Positions 27,753-36,426 are shown, numbered from the stretch's first letter. The stretch: DNA of 64,000 nt from Streptomyces qinglanensis (GCF_900111245.1 NZ_FOGO01000002.1:558001-622000), one strand, 5' to 3'. The notes: generated by a model not told the origin, from the letters alone. Translations and numbers: made by a program.

Positions 27753-28622
27753 TTACTGGGCCTCGACAGAGCCGGAGTCCCGTCCGCCGGTGCGCTGCCG
27801 CCCCGCCTCCCGGGCCTCCCGCGCCGCCAGGAACGCGGCGAAGGTGACGGTGCCGGTGGCCAGATCCGGGGCCAGGTTGTCGCCCCGGCGGAACGCGCGG
27901 GCCGTACGTCCGGGAAGGGGGAGGTCCAGCACACGGCGGGTGCGCCCGGCCGACCGGAGGGTGAGTTCGGCGAGTTCGTGCGCGGTGTGCACCCGCGGCC
28001 CTCCCATGTCCGGCACCCGGCCGGCGGGCTCACCGCGAACCGCCGCGGCGAGCCGGTGGGCCACCTCGGTGACCTCCACCGGCTGGAACCGGAATCCGGC
28101 CGGTGCGACGACGCCCGGCAGCCGCCGCTGCGCCGTGGTCAGCGAGGCCACGAGGTCGTGGAACTGGGTCGCCCGCTGGATCGTCCACGGCACCCCCGAC
28201 CGCTCCAGCAGCCGCTCGGCCGCGAACTTGGCCTTGTAGTACGGGAAGGGAATCCGGTCCACGCCCACGATGGAGATGTAGACCAGGTGGTGCACGCCTG
28301 CCTCGCGCGCCGCCTCGACCAGCCGCGAGAGCACCTTCACCTCCCGCCACGGATCGGTGGCACAGTGCACGATCGCCCGTGCGCCGGAGACGGCCGCCGC
28401 CAGCCCGATGCCCTTGACCAGGTCGCAGACCGCCCACTCGCAGGGCCGGTCGTCGTCCGCGCGGCGGGGGCGCCTGCTCATCACACGCACCGTCGTACCG
28501 TCCGCCAGCAGCGTGTCCACCAGCGGACGGCCGAGGGTTCCGGTGCCACCGGTCACCAGTACGGGCCCGGCGGCGTGCGGGGTGCCGGAAGCGTGGCCGG
28601 TCGGGTTCGGCGAAGGGGCCAT
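27753..28622 (-). CDS. NmrA-like NAD(P)-binding oxidoreductase/epimerase
   Basis: A 289-aa atypical SDR: TGGTGTLGRPLVDTLL coenzyme motif (about residues 24-39), an HHLVYISIVGVDRIPFPYYKAKFAAE segment containing the YYKAK active-site-like motif, and VEVTEVAHRLA in the C-terminal half. ATG 28622 is preceded by GGAGGAA, which decides the start. It lies directly downstream of an ECF41-type sigma gene, and the gap carries a match to the ECF41 promoter pattern. ECF41 sigma factors typically control such carboxymuconolactone decarboxylase/oxidoreductase/epimerase (COE) genes, so this is probably the sigma factor's target. Confidence 0.88.
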   Translation of the reverse strand: MAPSPNPTGHASGTPHAAGPVLVTGGTGTLGRPLVDTLLADGTTVRVMSRRPRRADDDRPCEWAVCDLVKGIGLAAAVSGARAIVHCATDPWREVKVLSRLVEAAREAGVHHLVYISIVGVDRIPFPYYKAKFAAERLLERSGVPWTIQRATQFHDLVASLTTAQRRLPGVVAPAGFRFQPVEVTEVAHRLAAAVRGEPAGRVPDMGGPRVHTAHELAELTLRSAGRTRRVLDLPLPGRTARAFRRGDNLAPDLATGTVTFAAFLAAREAREAGRQRTGGRDSGSVEAQ

Positions 28623-28665
28623 GGGACTCGTTCCTCCGGGGTCGGGAGTGTGCCGTTCCCCTGGA

Positions 28666-28692
28666 GACCGGACAGCGGCCCCGAACGTGACG
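28666..28692 (-). promoter_or_regulatory. candidate ECF41 sigma promoter
   Basis: On the minus strand CGTCACG (28692-28686), a 16-base spacer, then GGTC (28669-28666). The published ECF41 pattern is TGTCACA-N16/17-CGTC, so the core GTCAC, the spacing and three of four -10 bases match. Transcription would start about 35 bases before the oxidoreductase ATG, leaving room for its GGAGGAA site. Found by eye; not tested. Confidence 0.5.
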
Positions 28693-28900
28693 ACCCGCCC
28701 CGCGTGCCTGCCGCTCCCACGCCGAACCCGAACCGAACCCGGCTCCGGACCGGGCTCCGGGCCCGGCCCCGGCCCCGGCCCCGGATCTGAACCGCGGGCC
28801 GGCGCGGACCGGCGCGGACCGGCGCGGACCGGCCGCGGTACGCGCTCGGCCGCGAGGTACGCGCACAGGAGCCGCAGTCCCGCTCGATCCGGCGCGGAGG

Positions 28901-30031
28901 TCAGCTCGACGGGTACGCAGCGAACTGCCGTGCCGCATAGGCGATCTTGTCCGGGCTGACGCAGATCCGCAGCGCGGATATCCGCTCCTGGGCCACCTCC
29001 AGCGTGACCACGCCCAGCAGCCCGTCCTCCGCGAGCGCGAGCAGCGCGGGCCCGCCGTTCACCTCGCACGGCACCAGAACGGCTGCTGCCGCGAACCGGG
29101 CCAGACCGCCCGCCAGGTACCGCGCCACCTTCGCTCGGCCCAGGATCGGGCGCCGTGCGGCGCTGATCCGCCCGCCGCCGTCCGCGTACGAGACGACGTC
29201 CTCGGTCAGCAGCCGCTCCAGCCGCCGGAGATCGCCCTCGCGGGCGGCTGCGACGAAGGACTCCACCAGCCCCGTCCAGCGCTGCCGCACGGGTGCGCCG
29301 ACGCCGGTCCCGCCGACCGTGCCCGTGGCGTCCGTCGTATCCGTTGTGCCCGCCGCGACCGCTGTGCCCGTCGTATCCGTCGCGTCCGTCGCGACCGCTG
29401 TGCCCGTCGCGTCCGTCGCGACCGCTGTGACCGTCCCGTCCGTCGCGCCTGCTGTGCCCGTCGCGTCTTTCGTGCAGGTCTCTCCGGTACGCGGGGCGGG
29501 CGCACCGCGGCCGATCGCCTGCTTGGCCCGTCGGTGGAGCTGGCGCGAGTTGGCCTCCGAAGTCTCCAGCAGCTCCGCGATGTCCCGGTGCGGGTAGCCG
29601 AACGCCTCGCGCAGCACGAACACCGCCCGCTCCGGCGGCGTGAGCCGCTCCAGCAGGACCAGCAGCGCGAACGAGACCGAGTCGCGCTGCTCGACCGTCT
29701 CCAGCGGGCCGAGCGGCGGCGGTGCGGTCCGGGGCCCGGCGCCGCTGGTGCCCGCCACCGCGCCGACCGTGCCGCTCGCCGTCGTCAGCACCGGCTCGGG
29801 CAGCCATTGGCCCACGTACCGCTCGCGGCGCATCCGGGCGGAGGCCAGCTCGTTGAGGCTGAGATTGGTGACGACCTTGGCCAGCCAGGCGCCCGGGGCC
29901 GTCACCGTGTCCCGGTCGGTGCGCTCCCAGCGCAGATACGCCTCCTGCACGAGGTCCTCCGCCTCGGACGCCGAGCCCAGCATCCGGTAGGCGATCCCGA
30001 AGAGCCGCGCCCGATGCGCCTCGAACTCCAT
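28901..30031 (-). CDS. ECF41/SigJ-type sigma factor with fused SnoaL-like domain
   Basis: A 376-aa sigma factor. Region 2 (EFEAHRARLFGIAYRMLGSASEAEDLVQEAYLRW) starts at the ATG at 30031; the longer frame adds only repeat-encoded residues. Region 4 (LTPPERAVFVLREAFGYPHRDIAELLETSEANSRQLHRRAK) follows, then a C-terminal SnoaL-like regulatory domain (about residues 245-376) with a VSPDKI motif corresponding to the conserved NPDKL. In ECF41 this domain controls activity in place of an anti-sigma factor. A Thr/Ala/Asp repeat insert (DNA about 29310-29475) lengthens the linker between region 4 and the C-terminal domain. Together with the downstream oxidoreductase it forms the expected ECF41-COE pair. 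Confidence 0.9.
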   Translation of the reverse strand: MEFEAHRARLFGIAYRMLGSASEAEDLVQEAYLRWERTDRDTVTAPGAWLAKVVTNLSLNELASARMRRERYVGQWLPEPVLTTASGTVGAVAGTSGAGPRTAPPPLGPLETVEQRDSVSFALLVLLERLTPPERAVFVLREAFGYPHRDIAELLETSEANSRQLHRRAKQAIGRGAPAPRTGETCTKDATGTAGATDGTVTAVATDATGTAVATDATDTTGTAVAAGTTDTTDATGTVGGTGVGAPVRQRWTGLVESFVAAAREGDLRRLERLLTEDVVSYADGGGRISAARRPILGRAKVARYLAGGLARFAAAAVLVPCEVNGGPALLALAEDGLLGVVTLEVAQERISALRICVSPDKIAYAARQFAAYPSS

Positions 30032-30134
30032 CGCCGCGTCCACCACGCGGCCCAGTGGACCACGCGGCCGACCGAAACCGCAGCCACCCCCGCCGAGGTG
30101 CCCGGGGCCCCTCCGGGCTTCGCCGAGGTCCCCG

Positions 30135-30182
30135 GACGCCCTCGTGGACGCCCTCGTGGACGCTCCCGTGGACGCCTCCGGC
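30135..30182. repeat. 12-bp tandem repeat upstream of the ECF41 gene
   Basis: Four copies of a 12-bp unit (GACGCCCTCGTG and variants) at 30135-30146, 30147-30158, 30159-30170 and 30171-30182. It lies in the upstream region of the minus-strand sigma gene; if translated from an earlier start it would encode AST/TRAST-type repeats, one reason not to extend that gene. Confidence 0.75.
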
Positions 30183-30254
30183 CTCCGCGGAGTCTCCCGC
30201 CCCATGCCTTCTCCGGCCCCGTGACGATCCGAGGCCGGGCGCGTTAGCCCAGCG

Positions 30255-30597
30255 GGCGCCGGTGAAGTGGTCCAACACCTGGGGCCGCGAGAAGGGCTAC
30301 AAGGCCGTCAACTCGGCGTGGACGGCGCCGCGGTCGGGCCATGTCCTCGAGGTCCAGTTCCACACGCCGGGCGGAAAGCAGGCCCAGTTGCGGACGCACA
30401 AGCTCTACGAGGAGCAGCGGCTCCCCAGCACCTCTCCGGCCAGGGCGCAGGAACTGCAGCGCGAACAGGACCGGATCTTCGCCGCCGTTCCCGTCCCCGA
30501 GGGCGCCGCGGCCCTCCAGCCGCCGACCGAGGTGGTCGCGCGGCCGGGAGCGACGGTGCCCGGCCGCGGCGCGGAGGTCACAGCTCCTGTGAGGTGA
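30255..30597 (+). pseudogene. C-terminal remnant of a RelA/SpoT-like or nucleotide pyrophosphokinase gene
   Basis: About 110 codons, plus strand, reading VKWSNTWGREKGYKAVNSAW, then GHVLEVQFHTPGGKQAQLRTHKLYEEQRLPSTSP and ending at the TGA at 30597. The 'GYKAVNS...EVQFHTP...H.LYEE.R' pattern matches the end of the RelA/SpoT-type synthetase domain found in secreted ATP:nucleotide 3'-pyrophosphokinase-like proteins of Streptomyces. The N-terminal half with the catalytic residues is absent, and no start or ribosome binding site is visible. The 3' end overlaps the end of the sigma gene by 20 bases. Likely a decayed fragment; the family call is from memory. Confidence 0.5.
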
Positions 30598-31234
30598 GCC
30601 AGGGCCGGATCTGGCGGCGGGCGTGGTGCAGCCGGGACTTGACGGTGCCCAGCGGGATGCCGAGGCGGTCGACGATCTCGGCGTAGTCCATCTGGCACAC
30701 GTCGCGGTAGACCAGGGGAGCCACCAGATGCGGGCTCTCCTGCTCCAGCCGCTCCAGCGCCTCCAGGAGGTCCACCCGGGAGCCCGCGATCACACTCGTC
30801 GTCCGCGGGTCCGGGCGCTGCTCCGGGGCGCTCGTCTGGTGCGGGAGCGTCGGCTGCTCGACGGCGCGGCGCTTGAGTTCGCGGTACTTCTGGCGGGAGC
30901 AGTTGGCCACGATCGTGTGCAGCCAGGTGCTGAAGCGGCTGCGGCCCTGGAAGCGCTCGATGTGCCGGGAAACCTGCAGCAGTACGTCCTGCGCGGCCTC
31001 CTCGGCGTCCTCGCGGAAGAGGAGGAACCGGCCGCAGTGCCGCACCACGTCGGGCCGGATGGTGCGCAGCAGCGCGTCGAGGGCCGCACTGTCCCCGGTC
31101 GCCGCGCGGGCCGCGAGGGCTTCGGTGTCGGCGGGCGCCGACGGGTCGACGGGCTCCGGTGTCGCTCCGGTGCCGGTCGGCTCAGGCCGCCCGGATGGCT
31201 GGTTCACGGCGTGGGAGGAGGACGGTGGGCACAT
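30578..31234 (-). CDS. ECF sigma factor
   Basis: A 218-aa sigma-70 family protein. Region 2: FLLFREDAEEAAQDVLLQVSRHIERFQGRSRFSTWLHTIVAN; region 4: APLVYRDVCQMDYAEIVDRLGIPLGTVKSRLHHARRQIRPWL. The first ~38 residues are Pro/Thr/Ala low complexity. The annotated ATG (31234) lies only 18 bases from the divergent kinase ATG and lacks a ribosome binding site; the in-frame GTG at 31207 is an alternative. No anti-sigma gene is adjacent; the divergent kinase could modulate it (inference). Confidence 0.88.
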   Translation of the reverse strand: MCPPSSSHAVNQPSGRPEPTGTGATPEPVDPSAPADTEALAARAATGDSAALDALLRTIRPDVVRHCGRFLLFREDAEEAAQDVLLQVSRHIERFQGRSRFSTWLHTIVANCSRQKYRELKRRAVEQPTLPHQTSAPEQRPDPRTTSVIAGSRVDLLEALERLEQESPHLVAPLVYRDVCQMDYAEIVDRLGIPLGTVKSRLHHARRQIRPWLTSQEL

Positions 31235-31252
31235 CCAGGCATCATAAGGGGC

Positions 31253-33253
31253 ATGCCTTCACCTGATCAGATCGGCCGCTACCGGGTCGACCGTCGTCTC
31301 GGCTCCGGCGCCTTCGCGGTCGTGTGGCTCGCACACGACGACCGTCTGGAGGCACCTGTCGCCGTCAAGGTGATGGCCGACAACTGGGCGCACAGAATGG
31401 ATATCCGGGACCGTTTCCTGGCCGAGGCCCGGCTGCTGCGCAAGGCGTCCTCGGGCGGTGTGGTCCAGGTCTTCGACGTGGGAGAACTGGACGACGAACG
31501 CCCCTATTTCGTCATGGAGTACGCGGACCGGGGCACCGTCGCCGACCGGATGACGCTGGGCCCGCTGCCGGTGTCCGAGGCGGTCCGGCTCACCGCTGAG
31601 GCGGCGCGCGGCGCGGAGGCCCTGCACGAGGCCGGGGTGGTGCACCGCGATATCAAGCCATCCAATGTGCTGTTGACCAGCGGAGGGGTGCAGGGCCGGG
31701 AACGGGTGCTGGTGGCCGATCTGGGCCTGGCCAAGAACCTCGCCCACGCGTCGGGGCTGACGGTGGTCGCCGGGTCGGTCGGCTACATGGCGCCGGAACA
31801 GGCCGAACCCTTCGAGGGCATCGACGCCCGCGCGGACGTCTACAGCCTCGGGGCCGTGCTCTACCACCTGGTCTCGGGCGCGACGCCCGGAACGCCGGAC
31901 CGGGTGATGCCGCTCGACGAACTGCGCCCCGGGCTGCCGCCCGCGGTGGGGGCCGCTGTCGGGCGCGCGATGGAACCCGACCGCGAGCACCGCTGGCCGA
32001 CCGCGGCGGCGCTGGCGCAGGAGTTGGACCGGATCGCGGGGACGCTGGAGCGCGCCGAGGACGACCCGGCCGCGACCGGTGCGGCGGAGTCCGCCGCGGA
32101 CGCGGCGGGCCAGGACGGCACCGGCACGCCGTCCTGGGCGTCCCCGAGCGGTATGCCGTCCACGGTGCGCCCGACCTCCCAGGGGGCCGCTCAGCCGGCG
32201 ACTGCGGCGACCGAGCCGCCCTCCCGGACGTCAGGAGCGGGTGGCGGCCGTCCGGCCGCGCCGGACGCGTCCTCCGCCGGGTCCGGGTCCGGGTCCGGGG
32301 TCGGGGTCGGGTCCGGGTCCGGGGCTGGGTCCGGCACGGCGGAGCCGGACCGTCGGGCGTCCGGTGCGGAGCCGGACCGTGCGGCGCCCGGCTCGTCGGA
32401 GTCGGCCACGGGAGAGCCCGTTTCCGAGGGGCGCTCGCGCGCATCCGCAGGGCGTGCTCCGCAGAACGCCCTGCCGGAGGGGCCGCCTGCCGGGGGTTCC
32501 TCTTCGGGGGGTTCCTCTTCCGAGGGGGCCGCGCCCGGGACGTCCGGAGCCGGGGCATCCGACTCGCGGGCGTCCGAGCCCGCCCCGGGGCGCCCCTCGC
32601 CGGGCGGCACGGCGCCCGTGCGGCCCGCGCGCCGCCGCCGGACGCGGGCGCTCGCCTTCGGGACGGCCGTTGTCGTGCTGGCCGGGGTGGGCGTGGCCGC
32701 CACGGCACTGGCGCCGGAACCCCAGCGGACGCCCTCGACCGTGAAGGTGCGCGACACCAGCGGGCGGATCAGCGTGCGGGTGCCGGGCACATGGGCGCGG
32801 GAGTTCACCGACTCGGGCTGGAACCCCTCCTCGCTGGGGTTGTCGGCCGACCACGCACCCGGACTGCTCGTCGCGGAGGACGTGCACAGTTGGCAGGACC
32901 TCACCTCGAAGACCAGCGGCGTCTTCGTCGGCCTCGGGTCCGCGGACGGGAAGAGCGGGAAGAGCGACGAGAGCGCGGACAGTGCCGCGGAGGGACTGCC
33001 CGACAAGGTGGCCGAAATCAAGCACTCGGAGTGCGACTACGCGGGAAGCCGGAACTTCAGCGGCGGAGGGTGGAGCGGGCGCATCCGGACGTGGTCGTCC
33101 TGCGCCTCCGGGTACTCGCTGGAGGAGATCGGCCTGAAGGCGACGAAGCAGGGTACGTCTCCGGTGTACGTGCAGATCCGCTGTGAGGAGGATTGTTCGG
33201 ACAAGACGGACAAGGTGCTGGACAGTCTGCGCGTCAGCGCCGACGCCTCGTAG
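31253..33253 (+). CDS. transmembrane Ser/Thr protein kinase (PknB-like) with extracellular Cys-rich domain
   Basis: A 666-aa Hanks-type kinase. N-terminal kinase domain (~1-265): glycine loop LGSGAFAVV (16-24), invariant Lys39 in VAVKVM, catalytic loop HRDIKPSN (~130), DLGLAKN in place of DFG, and APEQ. A long Ser/Gly/Pro/Glu low-complexity linker (~280-455) leads to one membrane segment (~462-483). The extracellular ~180 residues contain four Cys (SECDYAG, SSCASG, RCEEDCSD) suggesting disulfides; there are no PASTA repeats. Divergent from the ECF sigma gene. Confidence 0.93.
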   Translation: MPSPDQIGRYRVDRRLGSGAFAVVWLAHDDRLEAPVAVKVMADNWAHRMDIRDRFLAEARLLRKASSGGVVQVFDVGELDDERPYFVMEYADRGTVADRMTLGPLPVSEAVRLTAEAARGAEALHEAGVVHRDIKPSNVLLTSGGVQGRERVLVADLGLAKNLAHASGLTVVAGSVGYMAPEQAEPFEGIDARADVYSLGAVLYHLVSGATPGTPDRVMPLDELRPGLPPAVGAAVGRAMEPDREHRWPTAAALAQELDRIAGTLERAEDDPAATGAAESAADAAGQDGTGTPSWASPSGMPSTVRPTSQGAAQPATAATEPPSRTSGAGGGRPAAPDASSAGSGSGSGVGVGSGSGAGSGTAEPDRRASGAEPDRAAPGSSESATGEPVSEGRSRASAGRAPQNALPEGPPAGGSSSGGSSSEGAAPGTSGAGASDSRASEPAPGRPSPGGTAPVRPARRRRTRALAFGTAVVVLAGVGVAATALAPEPQRTPSTVKVRDTSGRISVRVPGTWAREFTDSGWNPSSLGLSADHAPGLLVAEDVHSWQDLTSKTSGVFVGLGSADGKSGKSDESADSAAEGLPDKVAEIKHSECDYAGSRNFSGGGWSGRIRTWSSCASGYSLEEIGLKATKQGTSPVYVQIRCEEDCSDKTDKVLDSLRVSADAS

Positions 33254-33261
33254 GGCGGGTG

Positions 33262-33298
33262 CCCGGCAGGGGCGGCAGAGGCCCGCTGCCGCGCCGGG
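33262..33298. terminator. hairpin after the kinase gene
   Basis: CCCGGC (33262-33267) pairs with GCCGGG (33293-33298) and inside it CGGCAG pairs with CTGCCG, giving a bulged stem followed by TTTCC. It starts 9 bases past the kinase stop and probably ends that transcript. Confidence 0.55.
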
Positions 33299-33538
33299 TT
33301 TCCTCCCGTACGTCACCTCCACCTCATGCGGCGCACGCGTTCCGGTCCGGACCCTCCCGTTGCGACCGACCGCGAAAAAATCACGGGCGGCCGTGAACTT
33401 TCCTGCGGTACCGGCCATCGAATGCTGTGTACGGCGCGAAAGCCCCGAGGCACGCTGGAGACGAGAACCGGCACGCACACGAGGCCGCGGGGAGGCCGAA
33501 CGACCGCGCGACAGCAGGACCAGGGAGTGACGGCAGCC

Positions 33539-34354
33539 ATGACGAAGCGCCAGGACTCGACAACCGCGCAGCTCTCGACGACCCCGTCCGGGGCCGGAGC
33601 CCCGGCCCCCGGCGCACCGCGCGCCCTCCACCGCAGGCGGCGCCGGGTGACGCGGGTCGCCGCCGCCGCGACCGCGGTACTGGCGGCGGGCGCGTTGGTG
33701 GTCGGATGCGGCAAGGACCCCGAACCGGCTCCGGAGAAGGTCGGCGGTGACGCCGCCCCGGCCGGGAGCGACAAGTCCGGCGACTCCACGGGCGGGGACA
33801 GCAAGAACGGCAGCGAGGACACCGGCGGCAAGGACGGCGACGGGAGCGGCTCGGACTCCGCGTCGGACTCCAAGGCGTCGGGTTCGTCCTCCGCGGACTC
33901 GTCGAGCAGCAAGAGCGGGTCGGGCTCGTCCTCCGGTTCCCGGTGCGGCACGGGCGACTTGAAGGCGTCGTTCGGCGACAACCACCCGGGCGCCGGGCAG
34001 GAGAACTTCGCGCTGGTGCTGACCAACCGGTCCGACGACACCTGCACGGTGCGCGGCTACCCCGGCCTCGCCTTCGTCAACGACGACGGTGAGCAGGTCT
34101 CCTTCGACCCGCAGCGCACCGGAGGGAAGGTCCGGACCGTCGAGCTGTCGCCCGGGAAGAGCGCCTGGGCCCCGCTCTCCTTCACCAATCCGAAGATGAC
34201 GAACGTCACCACGGTCACCCCGAGCGCGGCCAAGGTCACCCCGCCCGACGAGCGGGGTTCCCTCCGGGTGAACTGGTCCGGCGGGCCGGTCACCAACACC
34301 GGCAAGGCGTCCGTGCCCAAGATCGGCCCGCTGTCCCCGGGCACCGGCGGCTGA
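33539..34354 (+). CDS. DUF4232-domain putative lipoprotein
   Basis: A 271-aa exported protein. The signal segment VAAAATAVLAAGALVVGCGK has a lipobox-like VVGC (Cys about residue 57), so it is probably lipidated. A Ser/Gly/Asp-rich linker (~60-135) precedes the DUF4232 domain (~136-271), which contains CGTGDLKASFG, LVLTNRSDDTCTVRGYPGLAFV and a WAPLSF segment; the two Cys probably form a disulfide. Function unknown; DUF4232 proteins are common surface proteins of actinobacteria. ATG 33539 has GGGAG upstream. The 285-base gap before it holds its promoter and no gene. Confidence 0.85.
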   Translation: MTKRQDSTTAQLSTTPSGAGAPAPGAPRALHRRRRRVTRVAAAATAVLAAGALVVGCGKDPEPAPEKVGGDAAPAGSDKSGDSTGGDSKNGSEDTGGKDGDGSGSDSASDSKASGSSSADSSSSKSGSGSSSGSRCGTGDLKASFGDNHPGAGQENFALVLTNRSDDTCTVRGYPGLAFVNDDGEQVSFDPQRTGGKVRTVELSPGKSAWAPLSFTNPKMTNVTTVTPSAAKVTPPDERGSLRVNWSGGPVTNTGKASVPKIGPLSPGTGG

Positions 34355-34380
34355 GGCCCGGCCCGGAGGCCCCGGGCCTC
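34353..34380. terminator. hairpin at the stop codon of the DUF4232 gene
   Basis: GAGGCCCGG (34353-34361) pairs with CCGGGCCTC (34372-34380) around a 10-base loop; the stem begins inside the TGA stop. Likely the transcription end of the lipoprotein gene. Confidence 0.55.
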
Positions 34381-34591
34381 CTCCCGGCTCCCGGCTCGTG
34401 GCGCCGAGCGGGCTTTCCGGGGCCGGGGCCGGGGCCTCCGCGGTGCGGGATCTGCGCCGTACGGCCGCCCCTGGGCCGGCGGCATGCGGACGCCTCCCAC
34501 CGGGAGGGGGAGGCGGTGCCGTCCGGGGTGGGCAGGGGCGCCGTCCGAGTCCGGGTGCTGATCGGACCGCCGACGGCTCGCTCCTTCGCCG

Positions 34592-34723
34592 GGTCCTGCG
34601 ACGTGCGGCACCGGGTCCTGCGACGTGCGGCACCGGGTCCTGCGACGTGCGGCGCCCGGTCCCGCGGCATGCGGTGCCGGGGCCCGCGATGCGCGGCGCC
34701 CGGTCCTTCGACAGGCGGCGCCG
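34592..34723. repeat. 22-bp tandem repeat, six degenerate copies
   Basis: Units GGTCCTGCGACGTGCGGCAC plus two bases at 34592, 34614, 34636, 34658, 34680 and 34702; the first two are identical and later ones diverge steadily. They lie in a 550-base gap (34355-34905) before the SpoIIE phosphatase gene, where no protein gene was recognised. Confidence 0.85.
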
Positions 34724-34905
34724 GCCTTTCCGTGGTAGCGGAGACGGCACACCTCCGCCCCGACCGCCCCGGGGTCTGCGAGGGCCCGGCCCGCGACAGG
34801 CCCCTTCTCCTTCCCTTGCTCCCCCCTGCTCCCCCTTGCTCCTTCTCTTCCTCCTTCGACCCCTCCTGACTGGCCCGAAGCCCGGGGCCGGGTCAGATTG
34901 GAACC

Positions 34906-36426
34906 GTGCGGGAATGGGCGGCCGGGGCACAGCCGGTGATCGGGTACGGCGGCAACCTGGGGCGGCTGTGGCGCTTGGCGCGATGGCTGCCCGCCGCGCT
35001 GTGCGCGCTGGGGGTCGCCCTGGACTTCGCGACCCCCCGGGACGTGACCGTCTCGGCGCCGTTCGCCGCCGCCCCGCTGGCTGCCGCGGCCTTCCTGACC
35101 CTCCGCGGCACCGTGCTCACCGGAATGTTCTCCTCCGGGGCGACCATCCTCTTCTCCGCCTTCCACGACTCCGCCAACGCCTTGGAGGCCGAGGCCCGGT
35201 CCATCACCATCGTGACGGTGTCCGTCCTCGCCATCGGCGTGAACTATGTCCTGGTCCGCAGTGGCAGCAGACTGGCCTCGGCGCGCAGCATCGCCGAGGC
35301 GGTGCAGTACGCCGTGCTCCCCGCACCGCCCTCCCGCGTCGGTGCGCTGACCGTGGCGACCCGGTACCGCGCGGCGCAGGCAGAGGCCCGGATCGGCGGG
35401 GACTTCTATGCGGCGGAGGAGACCCCGTACGGCGTACGACTGCTGCTGGGTGACGTACGGGGCAAAGGGCTCGACGCGGTGGCCTCCGTCGTCCTCCTGG
35501 TCGGGGTGTTCCGGGAGGCGGCCGAGCAGGAGGCGACCCTCCCCGGTGTGGCGGCCCGGCTCGATCGTGCCCTCCAGCGGGACGCCCATCGCCTTCAGGG
35601 CGCGGCCCGGCTGGAGGACTTCAGCACGGCGGTGCTGGTCGAGATCGTCGATGCGTGTCCGCAGCACCCGGCTCCTCCCGCTTCCGGTGCTTCCTCGACC
35701 ACTCCGGAAGACTCTGCCGACTCGCGATCCTCTGCCGCCCCGCCCGCCCCTGACGTCCTGGCGGTCCCGGCCGGCTCGGGAGCTTCGGATGTACCGCCCT
35801 CCTCCTCGCCCCTGGACTCCTCGGCCTCCCGGGCCGGTGATCCCCTGGCCCGGAGCGCGGAGGCGCCGGGGAACGCCGCACCGGGCGAGCCGGGCCCACC
35901 CGGCGGCACCCCCGGTCCACCGGGCGGACCGGACGCCGGGGACGATGGCGCGGCGATGGACCGCACGGCGGGCGACGATGTCCTCCTGCGCGTCGTCAAC
36001 CGGGGCCACCCGGCTCCGGTGCTGCTGCACCGCGGCCGGGCGACACTGCTGGAGCCGACCATCCCCGCACTCCCGCTTGGCATGACCGACCTGGGCGTAT
36101 GGCATCAGCAGGTCGACGAGTTCGCCTTCCCACCCGGCGCCCAGCTCCTCCTCTACACCGACGGCCTGTCCGAGGCCCGCAACCCGGAGGGCGACTTCTA
36201 CCAGCCGGCCCAGCGACTGTCCCGCGCCTGCTTCGCCGATCCGGAGGAGTTGCTGGCGACGATCCTGGCCGACGTCGCGGCGCACACCGGTGGCCAGTCG
36301 GCGGACGACATGGCCCTGCTCGCCGTCGCCCGCGACACCTCTCGCGAGCCCTCCCGCGACGCCTCGGACGCCGCCCCGGACAGCGCCCCGGACGACGCCT
36401 CTCACGACACCCCGCGCAGCCCCTGA
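34906..36426 (+). CDS. membrane PP2C/SpoIIE-type serine phosphatase
   Basis: A 506-aa protein from GTG 34906. The N-terminal ~115 residues hold about four membrane segments. The SpoIIE domain (~145-490) has ARIGGDFYAAEETPYGVRLLLGDVRGKGLDA with the metal-binding Asp residues, LLLYTDGLSEARN and QSADDMALLAVA. It would dephosphorylate a Ser/Thr of a STAS-type antagonist. A Pro/Ser/Gly insert of about 100 residues (~250-353, ending before DDVLLRVVNRGHPAPVLL) splits the catalytic domain, which is unusual. The STAS protein at 12.5 kb is one possible substrate, a guess only. Confidence 0.92.
   Translation: MREWAAGAQPVIGYGGNLGRLWRLARWLPAALCALGVALDFATPRDVTVSAPFAAAPLAAAAFLTLRGTVLTGMFSSGATILFSAFHDSANALEAEARSITIVTVSVLAIGVNYVLVRSGSRLASARSIAEAVQYAVLPAPPSRVGALTVATRYRAAQAEARIGGDFYAAEETPYGVRLLLGDVRGKGLDAVASVVLLVGVFREAAEQEATLPGVAARLDRALQRDAHRLQGAARLEDFSTAVLVEIVDACPQHPAPPASGASSTTPEDSADSRSSAAPPAPDVLAVPAGSGASDVPPSSSPLDSSASRAGDPLARSAEAPGNAAPGEPGPPGGTPGPPGGPDAGDDGAAMDRTAGDDVLLRVVNRGHPAPVLLHRGRATLLEPTIPALPLGMTDLGVWHQQVDEFAFPPGAQLLLYTDGLSEARNPEGDFYQPAQRLSRACFADPEELLATILADVAAHTGGQSADDMALLAVARDTSREPSRDASDAAPDSAPDDASHDTPRSP

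Noticed and set aside
30032..30205. N-terminal extension of the ECF41 sigma factor to 30205
   Set aside because: The extra 58 residues are encoded by a 12-bp tandem repeat and low-complexity DNA; family N-termini begin at MEFEAHRARLFGIAYRM.
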